Below, piece by piece: positions 1-10,356 of a stretch of DNA of 64,000 nucleotides (the first letter of the stretch is position 1; each line of letters starts with the position of its first letter). The stretch is from contig NZ_AQRA01000013.1 in NCBI RefSeq assembly GCF_000626715.1, positions 46,824 through 110,823 of the forward strand. Reading direction: 5' to 3'. Source of the stretch: Aquimarina atlantica. GTDB lineage: Bacteria > Bacteroidota > Bacteroidia > Flavobacteriales > Flavobacteriaceae. Under the pieces are notes generated by a model that searched no databases, had not been told where the DNA came from, and saw only the letters and a list, made by a program, of their open reading frames with translations. The translations under genes were made by a program, and so were the position numbers.

Positions 1-365
1 GTCTCAAATTTGTCTAATTCTTTGTCTGGAATTTGAATGATTGGTAATTGCGATGCCCCAAAGAATAAAATACCTTTACAACCTACCTCGGTATCGTGAT
101 CAAGAATACAATAGAAAGGTCTATTAAATCTTAAAAACCGAATACAGTCAATATTATTGATTTCTACCTTATGAAATTCTGTTAAGAAAACAATTTCATT
201 CTTAGAGAATGCATGCTTCTTTCCATCAATTATGAGTTCGTTGTGATCAGATTCAAACCATAAAATAGTCAAACTACTTTCTATAGTTTCATTTATTATT
301 TTACTATTTTGATTATTGATGGTCTCTAATTGAAGATACTCCTTTATGTTTCCTAAAAATATCAT
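1..365 (-). CDS. AraC-family regulator, N-terminal part (cut by window edge)
   Basis: The visible 121 codons start at an ATG at 365 and run off the left edge. They read as the N-terminal sensor domain typical of a Bacteroidota AraC-type regulator: a beta-rich stretch with FLTEFHKVEI, then IRFLRFNRPFYCILDHD and GCKGILFFGASQLP. No DNA-binding domain is in the window, so the class rests on resemblance of this domain. The gene begins 10 bases after the DUF983 gene stop and is probably co-transcribed with it. Confidence 0.6.
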   Translation of the reverse strand, partial: MIFLGNIKEYLQLETINNQNSKIINETIESSLTILWFESDHNELIIDGKKHAFSKNEIVFLTEFHKVEINNIDCIRFLRFNRPFYCILDHDTEVGCKGILFFGASQLPIIQIPDKELDKFE

Positions 366-375
366 ATAAAGCAAG

Positions 376-789
376 TTATGGTAATTCTGTTTCTTTTGTA
401 CCTTCTCTAATAAATGAATTAGTTAGTTCTGATGCATGTTGTGCTTTTCTGGTAAACAAATATATCCAAAATATTCTGGCATATTTATAATTCGTAGTAC
501 TCAACAATACAGCACTCACAGATAAAATAATAAAAAAATGGACTGGTTTTGTTATAAAAAAACTACTTAACAAATAAATTATAATCCCTTCGGCAACGGT
601 TAAACCATAACTCACATACATTGCTCCATAAAAGTAACCAGGTTCAATCAAAAATTTATGATTACAATGTGGGCATTTCTCATTCATTTTAGGCAATTTC
701 AATGCAAACACTCCTCTTTTTTTAATAAAAATATCTCCTTCTTCACACTTTGAACATTTTCCCTTTAGGATATTTATCACGGTTTTCAT
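376..789 (-). CDS. DUF983 family membrane protein
   Basis: A 137-residue protein of the DUF983 family. It has two CxxC pairs near the N terminus (GKCSKCEEGDIF and EKCPHCNHKF), which suggest a small zinc ribbon, followed by a GYFYGAMYVSYGL segment and two hydrophobic helices. The biochemical role of DUF983 is not known. I start at the ATG at 789 (MKTVINILKGKCSKC), because the 16 codons upstream to 837 do not look like family sequence. It is divergent from one AraC regulator and precedes another, so one of them may control it. Confidence 0.85.
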   Translation of the reverse strand: MKTVINILKGKCSKCEEGDIFIKKRGVFALKLPKMNEKCPHCNHKFLIEPGYFYGAMYVSYGLTVAEGIIIYLLSSFFITKPVHFFIILSVSAVLLSTTNYKYARIFWIYLFTRKAQHASELTNSFIREGTKETELP

Positions 790-887
790 AAAAACTATTC
801 TTTTTATTGCAAAATATGGACATTTTGAAGTTTTCATATTTTATTATTTACACTTTTATTTGTATAATTAAGACATTTATTATATTT

Positions 888-1769
888 ATGAATCTTCCTA
901 TTTTAGATATTACGCAATTTCGCGATACCGGGAGTGTTGAAAATTTTTATGCAAATGACTTTGCAACTCATCTATTAAATAATCGAGATATTATATCTCA
1001 TCCGCATAAGCATAATTTTTATCTTTCTGTTTTATTTATTGAAGGAACAGGAGTTCACGAAATTGATTTTGAGTCCTATGAGATTAAACCCGGAAGTGTT
1101 TTTCTTTTAAGACCTGGTCAGACACATTTCTGGAAATTTACGACCAAAGGTAAAGGGTATATTATTTTTCATTCTAAGGAGTTTTACGAAGCTATTGGGC
1201 GAAACAAAAATCTTTCTATTTTTCCGTTTTTTTTCTCAAATCAAAACTCCCCTTGTATCTACCTTGATAAAAAAACACAAGCATTAATTGAGCCTCTTTT
1301 TATTTCTATTTTAAATGAATCTCGATCTAATGCTTTATTAAAAAAACAGAAGCTAGTTAATCTTATTGATCTCATCTATATAGAATTATCACGTCTTGTT
1401 CTAAAGGACAGTTTTGAGGACCTGGTAAATTCTAAAAATCTCACGATGAAACTACATAAGTTTGAACAATTGATAGAAGAAAAATATAAGAGGCAAAAAT
1501 CTGCTATTGCCTATGCAGAATCAATGAATATAAGTGTAAAGCACCTAAATCGAATATGCAAAGAGACTATTGGTAAAACGACAACAGATCTTATTTTAGA
1601 AAGAGTTATTCTTGAGGCTAAACGACAAATTTTATATTCAGAAAATAATTTAACAGAGATCGCCTGGGACCTGGGATATGATGATTATTCTCATTTTTCA
1701 AAATTATTTAAACAAAGAAGTGGCATGTCTCCTTCTCAATTTCAAAAAATGTATCTAAAAAAAGCTTAA
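888..1769 (+). CDS. AraC family transcriptional regulator
   Basis: A 293-residue regulator. The N-terminal half is a cupin-like sensor (HPHKHNFYLSVLFIEGTG, then IKPGSVFLLRPGQTHFW). The C-terminal about 100 residues hold two helix-turn-helix motifs of the AraC type: AYAESMNISVKHLNRICKE, then LTEIAWDLGYDDYSHFSKLF followed by GMSPSQFQK. I choose the ATG at 888 (MNLPILDITQF), since the upstream in-frame extension to 807 is hydrophobic and atypical. The ligand is unknown. It is divergent from the DUF983 gene with about 98 bases between, a natural target for its control. Confidence 0.9.
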   Translation: MNLPILDITQFRDTGSVENFYANDFATHLLNNRDIISHPHKHNFYLSVLFIEGTGVHEIDFESYEIKPGSVFLLRPGQTHFWKFTTKGKGYIIFHSKEFYEAIGRNKNLSIFPFFFSNQNSPCIYLDKKTQALIEPLFISILNESRSNALLKKQKLVNLIDLIYIELSRLVLKDSFEDLVNSKNLTMKLHKFEQLIEEKYKRQKSAIAYAESMNISVKHLNRICKETIGKTTTDLILERVILEAKRQILYSENNLTEIAWDLGYDDYSHFSKLFKQRSGMSPSQFQKMYLKKA

Positions 1770-1870
1770 ATTTTTATTCTTGCATCACATCTCTGTTTTT
1801 TGTTCAAATATTTCGTGTGGTATGATTTATTTATGAATAAGTTACTATTTTTGCATAGCAAATCCCTACT

Positions 1871-2752
1871 ATGAAATACACTAAACCACTGCTAATCTGC
1901 ATTTTATTAGCTTCTACATTCTCTATTTATGCTCAGGATTCTCATGACATGCAAGATTCTCAAAATGTTGGTGATACACTAGAAACTAAGTCTGAAATGA
2001 CCACCTGGCAAATGATGAAGCATGATGGTATGTCTGTATATGGTGGTGTAAAACATGTTTATACCGGTCCATTAAGATGGAAAGGAAAAGACTGGTTAAC
2101 TTTTGGTGGGGTTATTGCCGGGAATGCCATTCTTTTGGCAGTAGACGAGCCTGCCAATGATGTTTTCAGAAAACAAGGCGATGGGGTTCCCGACCTTATA
2201 AAAGAAGCCGGTTTTAGATTTGGAAAGCCCTTGTTAAACTATGGATTAACGACTAGCGTTTATACTTTAGGACTTATTACAAAAAATGAAAAAATTAGAC
2301 GAACCGGCGTTCTTCTTATCGCATCTGCAACTGCGGGAGGGCTTCTTCAAACATTAGGAAAAACTGCTGTAGGTCGTGCACGACCTTTAGAAGGTGAGGG
2401 GAACTTAAGTTTTCGTTTTTGGTCTAATGAAGCTGGATATCATTCTTTTCCTTCGGGACATGCAATTTTGGCGTTTACTACAGCACATGCGTTTGCTAAA
2501 CAATTTGATAACTTATTCGTAAAGGGTGGAATTTATGCTCTGGGCCTGGTCACTCCGGTTTCACGATTGTGGGATGGTGCACATTGGTTGACCGATGTTA
2601 CACTTGGGATAGTAATGAGTGTATTTATTGTTGACAGTGTTGATAATTATTTGAAGAAAGATAAGCGTTATGCTTTTGGCTCTAAAAAACACAAAATCCG
2701 ATGGAATTTACGAGTAGGCGTTGGACAGATAGGTGTTGTTGGCAGATTTTAA
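1871..2752 (+). CDS. PAP2 superfamily phosphatase
   Basis: A 293-residue protein with an N-terminal signal peptide (MKYTKPLLICILLASTFSIYAQ). All three phosphatase motifs of the PAP2 superfamily are present: K-x6-RP (KTAVGRARP, near residue 165), PSGH (SFPSGHA, near 197) and SR-x5-H-x3-D (SRLWDGAHWLTD, near 235). It probably dephosphorylates a lipid phosphate or other phosphomonoester in the envelope; the substrate cannot be told from sequence. It is convergent with glpD, with only 6 bases between stop codons. Confidence 0.9.
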   Translation: MKYTKPLLICILLASTFSIYAQDSHDMQDSQNVGDTLETKSEMTTWQMMKHDGMSVYGGVKHVYTGPLRWKGKDWLTFGGVIAGNAILLAVDEPANDVFRKQGDGVPDLIKEAGFRFGKPLLNYGLTTSVYTLGLITKNEKIRRTGVLLIASATAGGLLQTLGKTAVGRARPLEGEGNLSFRFWSNEAGYHSFPSGHAILAFTTAHAFAKQFDNLFVKGGIYALGLVTPVSRLWDGAHWLTDVTLGIVMSVFIVDSVDNYLKKDKRYAFGSKKHKIRWNLRVGVGQIGVVGRF

Positions 2753-2758
2753 CTCGTT

Positions 2759-4462
2759 TTATTCAAATTCTTTTTCATAATAAGTAGTAGCATCTTGTAA
2801 TAATAAATCAAGGTATCTATTTTCGGTTTCGATACGAATTTCATCCCATTTTAAATATTCAACAATATCTCCTTGAATCAATAATCGATATTTATGAACA
2901 CTATTTATATTGAAATAGAGTCTCCCCGTTCTTCTTACAAAGAAATCCGCTAAGCCATTGGTCATTTCGTAGTGAATACAATACCATAGTTCTGCACGTA
3001 TCAATCGTTCTATTATTTCATCATTTGGAAAACGCTTCATATTATCTATAATAATATCTGCTTGTTTACCATAAGTCGAAGTAAGGTACCAACCATAATA
3101 TGGATCCTCTAGTTTTAAAGCTTTAAGTTGTTGAGTAATATTATATTGGTATGCTTGTACTTCTTCGGTATCTTTAAGAGGTGTACTGGTAAGTGGTATT
3201 TTCTGTGTATGTGATTCAGAAAACTTTCCCCTTGTTTTATCACTCAAAGTTTTAAGTACGGTATCAATTACCCGCTGTGCCATTTTACGATATCCGGTAA
3301 GTTTTCCTCCTGCTATAGAAATCAAGCCTGTTTTTGACACAAATATTTCGTCTTTTCTAGACAATTCTGAAGGATCTTTGCCATCTTCATGAATTAAAGG
3401 TCGTAATCCCGCCCAATTCGACTCAATATCATCTCTGGTAAGTTTTAGACCAGGAAACATATGATTTACTGCTTTCAGTAAATAGTCTGCATCTTGTTTT
3501 GTAGCGACTACCCGATTAAGGTTTGCATTATAATCGGTATCTGTGGTTCCTACATAAGTTGCTCTTCCTCTGGGAATAGCAAAAATCATTCTACCATCCG
3601 GCACATCAAAGTAGATAGATTGTGTAAGAGGAAACCGATTTCTAGAAAAAACAAGATGTACACCTTTGGTCAAATGTAGATGCTTACTACCCATCGAGTG
3701 ATCTTTTTCTCGTAGCAAGTCTACCCATGGTCCTGCTGCAGAAATATAACTTCTGGATCGAATTGAAAAACTTTTCTTTGTATTATGATCTATACATTTA
3801 AGGCTTCTGATCTTACCTTCTTCATCATAATTAAAAGAAGTCATTTCGCAATAATTGATACTATTAGCCCCAAAAGAAGCAGCTTTTTTTAGCAATTCTA
3901 TAGTAAGTCGAGCATCATCTGTCCTGTATTCTGCATAGTATCCTCCTCCTGTAAGTCCTTCTTCGCCAAGCAAAGGTTCTTTACTTAATGTTTCTTGTGC
4001 GCTAAGCATTTTTCGCTTGTCGTCACCTTCTACATTAGCCAAAAAATCATAGATTTTTAATCCTACAGATGCCATAAACTTACCGTATGTTCCTCCTTCG
4101 ATAATAGGAAGCAACATCTTTTCTGGCATTACCAAATGTGGCGCTAATTTATGTACTATTGCCCGTTCACTTCCTGATTCTTTAACCAGGCCGATTTCCA
4201 TTTGTTTTAGATATCTAAGCCCACCATGAATAAGTTTAGTAGATTTATTACTGGTACCAGAGGCAAAATCATTTTTCTCTACCAGGCAAACTTTTAACCC
4301 TCTGGAAGCTGCATCTAAGGCGGTTCCGGCCCCTGTGACTCCTCCACCAATCACAACCAGATCATATAGTTCATTTTTTGCACTTTGTACCTGCGCATCG
4401 CGATCCAAAACCGAAAACCTAATCGGACTTTCTTCTTTTGCTGTACGCTTATTTTTATTCAC
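2759..4462 (-). CDS. glpD: glycerol-3-phosphate dehydrogenase/oxidase
   Basis: A 567-residue FAD enzyme oxidising sn-glycerol 3-phosphate to dihydroxyacetone phosphate, passing electrons to the quinone pool. The N-terminal dinucleotide fold is clear (VVIGGGVTGAGTALDAASRG, residues about 36-55), followed by the family block FASGTSNKSTKLIHGGLRYL. The C-terminal GlpD domain is present. The start is GTG at 4462; the next Met is far inside conserved sequence. It lies 33 bases after a LacI-type gene on the same strand and probably forms an operon with it. Glycerol kinase and glycerol facilitator genes are not beside it. Confidence 0.93.
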   Translation of the reverse strand: MNKNKRTAKEESPIRFSVLDRDAQVQSAKNELYDLVVIGGGVTGAGTALDAASRGLKVCLVEKNDFASGTSNKSTKLIHGGLRYLKQMEIGLVKESGSERAIVHKLAPHLVMPEKMLLPIIEGGTYGKFMASVGLKIYDFLANVEGDDKRKMLSAQETLSKEPLLGEEGLTGGGYYAEYRTDDARLTIELLKKAASFGANSINYCEMTSFNYDEEGKIRSLKCIDHNTKKSFSIRSRSYISAAGPWVDLLREKDHSMGSKHLHLTKGVHLVFSRNRFPLTQSIYFDVPDGRMIFAIPRGRATYVGTTDTDYNANLNRVVATKQDADYLLKAVNHMFPGLKLTRDDIESNWAGLRPLIHEDGKDPSELSRKDEIFVSKTGLISIAGGKLTGYRKMAQRVIDTVLKTLSDKTRGKFSESHTQKIPLTSTPLKDTEEVQAYQYNITQQLKALKLEDPYYGWYLTSTYGKQADIIIDNMKRFPNDEIIERLIRAELWYCIHYEMTNGLADFFVRRTGRLYFNINSVHKYRLLIQGDIVEYLKWDEIRIETENRYLDLLLQDATTYYEKEFE

Positions 4463-4495
4463 TATAATTATTTAGATGTTTACCTCTACTTATAT

Positions 4496-5506
4496 TTAAT
4501 GGGTAGAATCTCTTAAAATTAAAGACGTCTTAACGATTTCGGTATTGGTTTTGTAATTCTCAACAAAATCATCCAATTGATTCACTAAAATCTGAGCAGC
4601 TTTTACTCCTAAATCCTCGGCATGTTGAGAAACAGTTGTAAGTTTTGGGTACGAATACTTAGACAATAATCCGTCGGTAAATCCTATAACCGAAATATCT
4701 TCTGGGATTTTATATCCTAATTTATGCGACATATTTATGGTAATAGCGGCAGCCGTTTCATCTAACCCAAGAACCGCATCAATATCATTATTTTTAAGAA
4801 ATTTCTCTATTTCCTGTTCATTATTATTAGAATCCTTTACTACCAATTCTATTAAAGATATCTGATCATTAACACCTACGGCTTCTCTTGCTCCTTCTAA
4901 ACGTAAATTAGCTACACTTAGACCCCCGATTGTTGTAATTATGGCTATCTTTTTACAACCCGTATCAATAAGATATTTCGCTGCTGTTTTTGAAGCTTGT
5001 TTATCATTAACAATCACTTTATCACAATCGATCTCTTCTGTAACTCTATCAAACATTACAATCGGTACATTATCTCTTTTAAGTTCTTTGAAATGGTCGA
5101 ATTTATTGAGAACCTGCGTTTCCTGACTTAGTGAAACAATAAATCCATCAACACTACTATAGTTTAACATCTCTACATATTCTACTTCTTTTTTATACGA
5201 TTCGTTTGTAATACAGGTCACTATTTTATATCCATTTTCTGAAGCTTCCTGTTCAATTCCGTAAAGGACTTTTGCAAAAAAATGATTGAGAATTTCGGGT
5301 AATATTACTCCTATCGTCTTGGTTTTATTACTTTTTAAGCTAACTGCCAGTGCATTGGGTTTATAATTATAAAAATCTGCAAGTTCATGCACTCTGGTAA
5401 TGGTCTTTTGACTAATCTCTGAGTCGTTTTTTAACGATTTTGAAACTGTAGAAATAGAAAGATTTAATTCTCTGGCAAGTTGTTTTAGGGTTACTTTTTT
5501 CCTCAT
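4496..5506 (-). CDS. LacI family transcriptional regulator
   Basis: A 336-residue repressor. The N terminus is a LacI headpiece (VTLKQLARELNLSISTVSKSLKN, residues 5-27) with the hinge region near 48-58 (KPNALAVSLKSNKTKTIGVI). The remainder is a periplasmic-binding-protein-like sugar-binding domain (VDGFIVSLSQET, VPIVMFDRV, DISVIGFTDG). The neighbour glpD suggests control of glycerol-3-phosphate metabolism, but LacI effectors are usually sugars, so this is inference. It starts at ATG 5506; a 281-base divergent region separates it from the arsenosugar locus. Confidence 0.92.
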   Translation of the reverse strand: MRKKVTLKQLARELNLSISTVSKSLKNDSEISQKTITRVHELADFYNYKPNALAVSLKSNKTKTIGVILPEILNHFFAKVLYGIEQEASENGYKIVTCITNESYKKEVEYVEMLNYSSVDGFIVSLSQETQVLNKFDHFKELKRDNVPIVMFDRVTEEIDCDKVIVNDKQASKTAAKYLIDTGCKKIAIITTIGGLSVANLRLEGAREAVGVNDQISLIELVVKDSNNNEQEIEKFLKNNDIDAVLGLDETAAAITINMSHKLGYKIPEDISVIGFTDGLLSKYSYPKLTTVSQHAEDLGVKAAQILVNQLDDFVENYKTNTEIVKTSLILRDSTH

Positions 5507-5787
5507 AGCTTCAATTTTGGCTTCATAGTATTAGAAGAAGAACTGTCGTACTTCAACGCCTAAATTAAGCTTTTTTCTTAACGTAATATTAATATAGTGA
5601 TGAGTTTGTAGTGTAATTCCTATATTTTTGCCAAAAAAATAGTTCATTTATTAATTAGGGTTTTTTATCTTACATATCTTTAAGAATTCACATACTTTTT
5701 AAAGAAATAAACAATTTCTTATGTAAGTATAACATACCATCAACGACATAATATTGCGTGTCTGTAACTCAAAAAAAATAATCCCAT

Positions 5788-6123
5788 ATGTCAAAAACAT
5801 ATTATGACCCTGCCGACTTAAGAAAATTTGGAAAAATCACTGAGTGGAGTGAAGAATTAGGAACTAAATTCTTTGATTACTACGGTAAGGTTTTTGAAGA
5901 AGGAGCATTAAGTGCCAGAGAAAAATCATTAATTGCACTTGCCGTTTCTCATGTTGTAAAATGCCCTTATTGTATCGATGCTTATACCAAGGACGGACTA
6001 CAACGAGGGATTACAAAAGAAGAAATGATGGAGGCGGTACATGCCGGTGCTGCGATAGAAAGTGGTGCCACTTTGGTTCACGGAGTGCAGATGATGAATA
6101 AATATGAAAAGCTTTCTATGTAA
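5788..6123 (+). CDS. arsenosugar biosynthesis-associated peroxidase-like protein (carboxymuconolactone decarboxylase fold)
   Basis: A 111-residue AhpD/CMD-like protein. The redox motif is C-x2-C (VKCPYCIDAY, near residues 56-65) after the helix ALSAREKSLIALAVSHV. The whole sequence (start MSKTYYDPADLRKFGKI) matches the subfamily that accompanies ArsS-type radical SAM genes. A peroxidase or thiol-redox role on arsenic intermediates is plausible but not demonstrated by the sequence. It is the first gene of the rightward arsenosugar locus, 133 bases before arsS. Confidence 0.85.
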   Translation: MSKTYYDPADLRKFGKITEWSEELGTKFFDYYGKVFEEGALSAREKSLIALAVSHVVKCPYCIDAYTKDGLQRGITKEEMMEAVHAGAAIESGATLVHGVQMMNKYEKLSM

Positions 6124-6256
6124 GTAAATTTGACCTTCTTAGAACGAAAACTTTATAAGGCAATGATGCTACATTATACTGCTAAAGGAAGTGAAATCAA
6201 AAAAGATCAGTTCTAATTAGAATAGCCCCAAAAGAAGTATAATCCAAGAACAGAAG

Positions 6257-7324
<1,068 letters not shown>

Positions 7325-7342
7325 TATTTCTTGAAACCCAAA

Positions 7343-7840
7343 ATGAAGATTTTTATACTTTCAATATCATTCTTTCTCTCTGTTATAGCTAGTGCTCAGA
7401 ATTCGTTAGATGAATTATTACATCTATACAATAACGAAAGTATTCCTTATATTTCGGTTTCGACATTAAATACTATTCAGGATACAGTGCTAGTACTGGA
7501 TGCAAGAGAGCGAAAAGAATATCAGATTAGTCATTTAAAAAAGGCTATTCATGTTGGGTATGATAACTTCAAAATAGATTCTATTACAAAACAACATATT
7601 CCAAAAGATTCATTTATAGTTGTCTATTGCAGTATTGGTATTCGATCAGAAGATATCTCAGAACAGCTAAAAAAAGCTGGATACACCAATGTTTATAATT
7701 TGTATGGAGGTATTTTTGAATGGAAAAATAGAGGTCTCCCTATTCTAAACTCTAATGAAGAATTAACCGATGAAGTCCATACCTATTCTGAAGAATGGAG
7801 TAAATGGCTATATAAAGGAAAAAAAATCTACTCAAATTGA
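7343..7840 (+). CDS. rhodanese-like domain protein, exported
   Basis: About 165 residues with a signal peptide (MKIFILSISFFLSVIASAQ) and one rhodanese domain. The domain contains VLDARERKEYQISHL and the active-site loop VVYCSIGIRSEDI, with the catalytic Cys in YCSIGIRS. I prefer the ATG at 7343 to the in-frame TTG at 7331, because it puts the signal peptide at the N terminus. It lies 18 bases after arsS and its stop overlaps the next start. A sulfur- or arsenic-thiol transfer role in the envelope would fit but is inferred only from context. Confidence 0.85.
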   Translation: MKIFILSISFFLSVIASAQNSLDELLHLYNNESIPYISVSTLNTIQDTVLVLDARERKEYQISHLKKAIHVGYDNFKIDSITKQHIPKDSFIVVYCSIGIRSEDISEQLKKAGYTNVYNLYGGIFEWKNRGLPILNSNEELTDEVHTYSEEWSKWLYKGKKIYSN

Positions 7841-8442
7841 AAGAAAAAAATCTACTTCTAATCTTTACCCGAAATCCAGAGTTGGGCAAATGCAAGACCC
7901 GGCTAGCTGCCACTATTGGTGACCAGGCAGCTTTGGATATCTATAAATTTCTGCTACAACATACAGTTGATATTACTAAAAATCTAAATGTTCATAAAGA
8001 AGTTCATTATTCTGTAAAAATAAGAGATAATGACTCCTGGAACCCCGAGGTTTATACCAAAAAACAACAGGTAGGTGATGATTTAGGACAACGAATGGAG
8101 TATGCTTTTGCAGCAGGTTTTGCCAATGGATATCAAAACATTATCATTATCGGAAGTGATATGTATGATTTAACTCAAAAAGATATTGAAAATGCATTTC
8201 TGGCTTTGGCATCTCATGAGTATGTAATTGGTCCGGCAGAAGATGGAGGATACTACTTATTTGGAATGAAATCCTTAAATTCACAAGTTTTTAAAAATAA
8301 AACCTGGGGAACAGAAACTGTTCTTAAGGATACATTAAAAAATATTCAAAACAAAAACCTAAAATTATTAGAAGAACGCAATGATATTGATTATTATGAA
8401 GACATTAAAGACATTGCCGTTTTTCAAAAATTTCTAAGCTAA
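7837..8442 (+). CDS. TIGR04282 family arsenosugar biosynthesis glycosyltransferase
   Basis: A 201-residue GT-A/CofC-like protein. The N terminus LLLIFTRNPELGKCKTRLAA is the conserved nucleotide-binding signature of TIGR04282, and IIIGSDMYDLTQKDIENAF plus GPAEDGGYYLFGM are the other family blocks. The fold resembles nucleotidyltransferases, so it might activate a sugar phosphate rather than transfer a sugar. The start is TTG, overlapping the preceding TGA as TTGA; no ATG exists before the conserved region. It sits between arsS/rhodanese and the phosphorylase. Confidence 0.87.
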   Translation: MKEKNLLLIFTRNPELGKCKTRLAATIGDQAALDIYKFLLQHTVDITKNLNVHKEVHYSVKIRDNDSWNPEVYTKKQQVGDDLGQRMEYAFAAGFANGYQNIIIIGSDMYDLTQKDIENAFLALASHEYVIGPAEDGGYYLFGMKSLNSQVFKNKTWGTETVLKDTLKNIQNKNLKLLEERNDIDYYEDIKDIAVFQKFLS

Positions 8443-8448
8443 TACAAT

Positions 8449-9261
8449 ATGATCAAATACATCGAAGAAACCACAGAATTCCTTCAGAAAAAAGGCTTTG
8501 AAAATCCTGAAATAGGAATCATACTAGGAACAGGATTAGGACAATTAATTAATGAAATAGAAGTCATTAAAGAAGTAAGCTATAATCATATTCCTAATTT
8601 CCCGACAGCTACTGTAGAATTTCATAAAGGAAAACTAATTTATGGAAAACTAGGCGGTAAAAATGTAATTGTCATGCAAGGACGTTTCCATCTTTATGAA
8701 GGATATTCGCTTCAGGATGTGACCTATCCGGTTCGTATCATGCATAAATTGGGAATCAAGACCTTATTAGTTTCTAATGCCTCTGGAGCTGTTAATCTCA
8801 ACTTTAAAAAAGGAGAATTAATGCTTATCGATGATCATATTAATTTACAAGGAGGTTCACCTCTGGCTTTTAAAGGTGTAGAACAATTAGGAAGTCGTTT
8901 TACAGATATGAGTGCTCCTTATGATGTAGATATAAATACAAAATTAGAATCTATTGCGAAGGATAATAACATCAATCTTCATAAAGGAGTATATGCCTCT
9001 GTAGTGGGGCCTCAACTCGAGACTCGTGCAGAGTATCGTTATCTTAAAATTATCGGTGCCGATGCAGTAGGAATGAGTACCGTTCCCGAGGTGATTGTCG
9101 CTAATCATCTAGATCTGTCTGTAGCTGCTGTTTCTGTTCTTACCGACGAATGTGATCCCGACAATCTAAAACCGATCAATATCGATGAAATTATTGAAAT
9201 GGCAGGAAAAGCAGAGCCAGAAATGATCCTATTATTTAAAGAATTAATAAAATCATTATAA
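8449..9261 (+). CDS. purine-nucleoside phosphorylase (class I, trimeric type)
   Basis: A 270-residue protein with PNP-family blocks: IGIILGTGLGQL (phosphate loop) near 22-33, the HKGKLIYGKLGG region, GRFHLYEGY near 79-87, VSNASGAVN near 110 and GPQLETRAEYR near 187. It cleaves a purine nucleoside with phosphate to base plus ribose 1-phosphate. In this locus a likely substrate is the dimethylarsinoyl-adenosine made by ArsS, which would release adenine; ordinary purine salvage is the alternative. It begins 6 bases after the TIGR04282 gene. Confidence 0.92.
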   Translation: MIKYIEETTEFLQKKGFENPEIGIILGTGLGQLINEIEVIKEVSYNHIPNFPTATVEFHKGKLIYGKLGGKNVIVMQGRFHLYEGYSLQDVTYPVRIMHKLGIKTLLVSNASGAVNLNFKKGELMLIDDHINLQGGSPLAFKGVEQLGSRFTDMSAPYDVDINTKLESIAKDNNINLHKGVYASVVGPQLETRAEYRYLKIIGADAVGMSTVPEVIVANHLDLSVAAVSVLTDECDPDNLKPINIDEIIEMAGKAEPEMILLFKELIKSL

Positions 9262-9359
9262 ATAGTAGTGAAAGTTTTTTCCTCACTTTCCGACAAAACT
9301 AATTATAACCCAAAATAACTTATATTTCCTTCTTAATTGGAAACGACAAAAAATACTAT

Positions 9360-10328
9360 ATGAGCTACTTAAATACCACTCACGATGTGTATAAAGAAGC
9401 AGCATTAACTCCAGATGTAGGTTTATGCTGTACCACTAATCCCATCTGGGAACTACCTGGACTTAAGATTCCTAAAATTATGCAGGAAATGAATTATGGT
9501 TGTGGTAGTACAGTAAATGCACGTGACTTAACTAATTCTCCCAAAGTCTTATATGTTGGTGTGGGAGGCGGAATGGAATTATTACAATTCTCTTATTTTT
9601 CTCGTCAGAAAAGTGGTGTTATAGGAATCGATGTTGTGAATGAAATGTTAGAAGCTTCTCGTAAGAATTTTGAAGAAGCCGAAGCTCAAAATGACTGGTT
9701 TAAAAGTGAATTTGTTGATCTAAGGTATGGTGATGCCCTTAACCTTCCTGTAGAAGATAATAGTATCGACGTTGCTGCTCAAAATTGTTTGTTTAATATA
9801 TTTAAGGCAGATGATCTTCGAAAAGCGATCGAAGAAATGTATCGTGTATTAAAACCACATGGAAGATTGGTTATGAGCGATCCTACTTGCGAACAACCAA
9901 TGAATGATACCCTGCGTAACGATGAACGATTAAGAGCTTTATGCTTAAGCGGAAGTTTACCTATTGCAGAATATGTAAAAGCACTAACCGATGTAGGTTT
10001 TGGTACTATTGAAATTAGAGCGCGTAAACCTTACAGAATTTTGGATCCAAAACATTATGATACCGACGAATTGATCTACATTGAATCTATAGAAGTAGCA
10101 GCAATCAAAGATCCAATGCCAAAAGATGGCCCTTGTGTATTTACAGGAAAAGCAGCTATATACTATGGTGATGAAGATTATTTTGATGATAAAAAAGGGC
10201 ATGTATTACTAAAAAATCAACCAATAGCAATATGCGATAAGACGGCTGGTGCTATAGCTGATTTAAACAGAGATGATATATTTATTAGCGAATCTACCTA
10301 CCATTATGATGGAGGTGGATGCTGTTAA
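9360..10328 (+). CDS. arsM: arsenosugar biosynthesis arsenite methyltransferase ArsM
   Basis: A 322-residue SAM-dependent methyltransferase. The SAM-binding glycine motif is VLYVGVGGGMELLQFSYF near residues 63-80, with GIDVVNEMLEASRKNF and the acidic GDALNLPVEDNSIDVAAQNCLFNIF. Arsenic-binding Cys candidates are GLCCTTNP near 21-28, GCGST near 48, and the terminal GGGCC. It would methylate arsenite to the dimethyl species used by ArsS. The 98 bases upstream may hold its own promoter. A strong terminator follows. Confidence 0.92.
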   Translation: MSYLNTTHDVYKEAALTPDVGLCCTTNPIWELPGLKIPKIMQEMNYGCGSTVNARDLTNSPKVLYVGVGGGMELLQFSYFSRQKSGVIGIDVVNEMLEASRKNFEEAEAQNDWFKSEFVDLRYGDALNLPVEDNSIDVAAQNCLFNIFKADDLRKAIEEMYRVLKPHGRLVMSDPTCEQPMNDTLRNDERLRALCLSGSLPIAEYVKALTDVGFGTIEIRARKPYRILDPKHYDTDELIYIESIEVAAIKDPMPKDGPCVFTGKAAIYYGDEDYFDDKKGHVLLKNQPIAICDKTAGAIADLNRDDIFISESTYHYDGGGCC

Positions 10329-10356
10329 AAGCGAGGGCTAATTAACTATAACCTGA

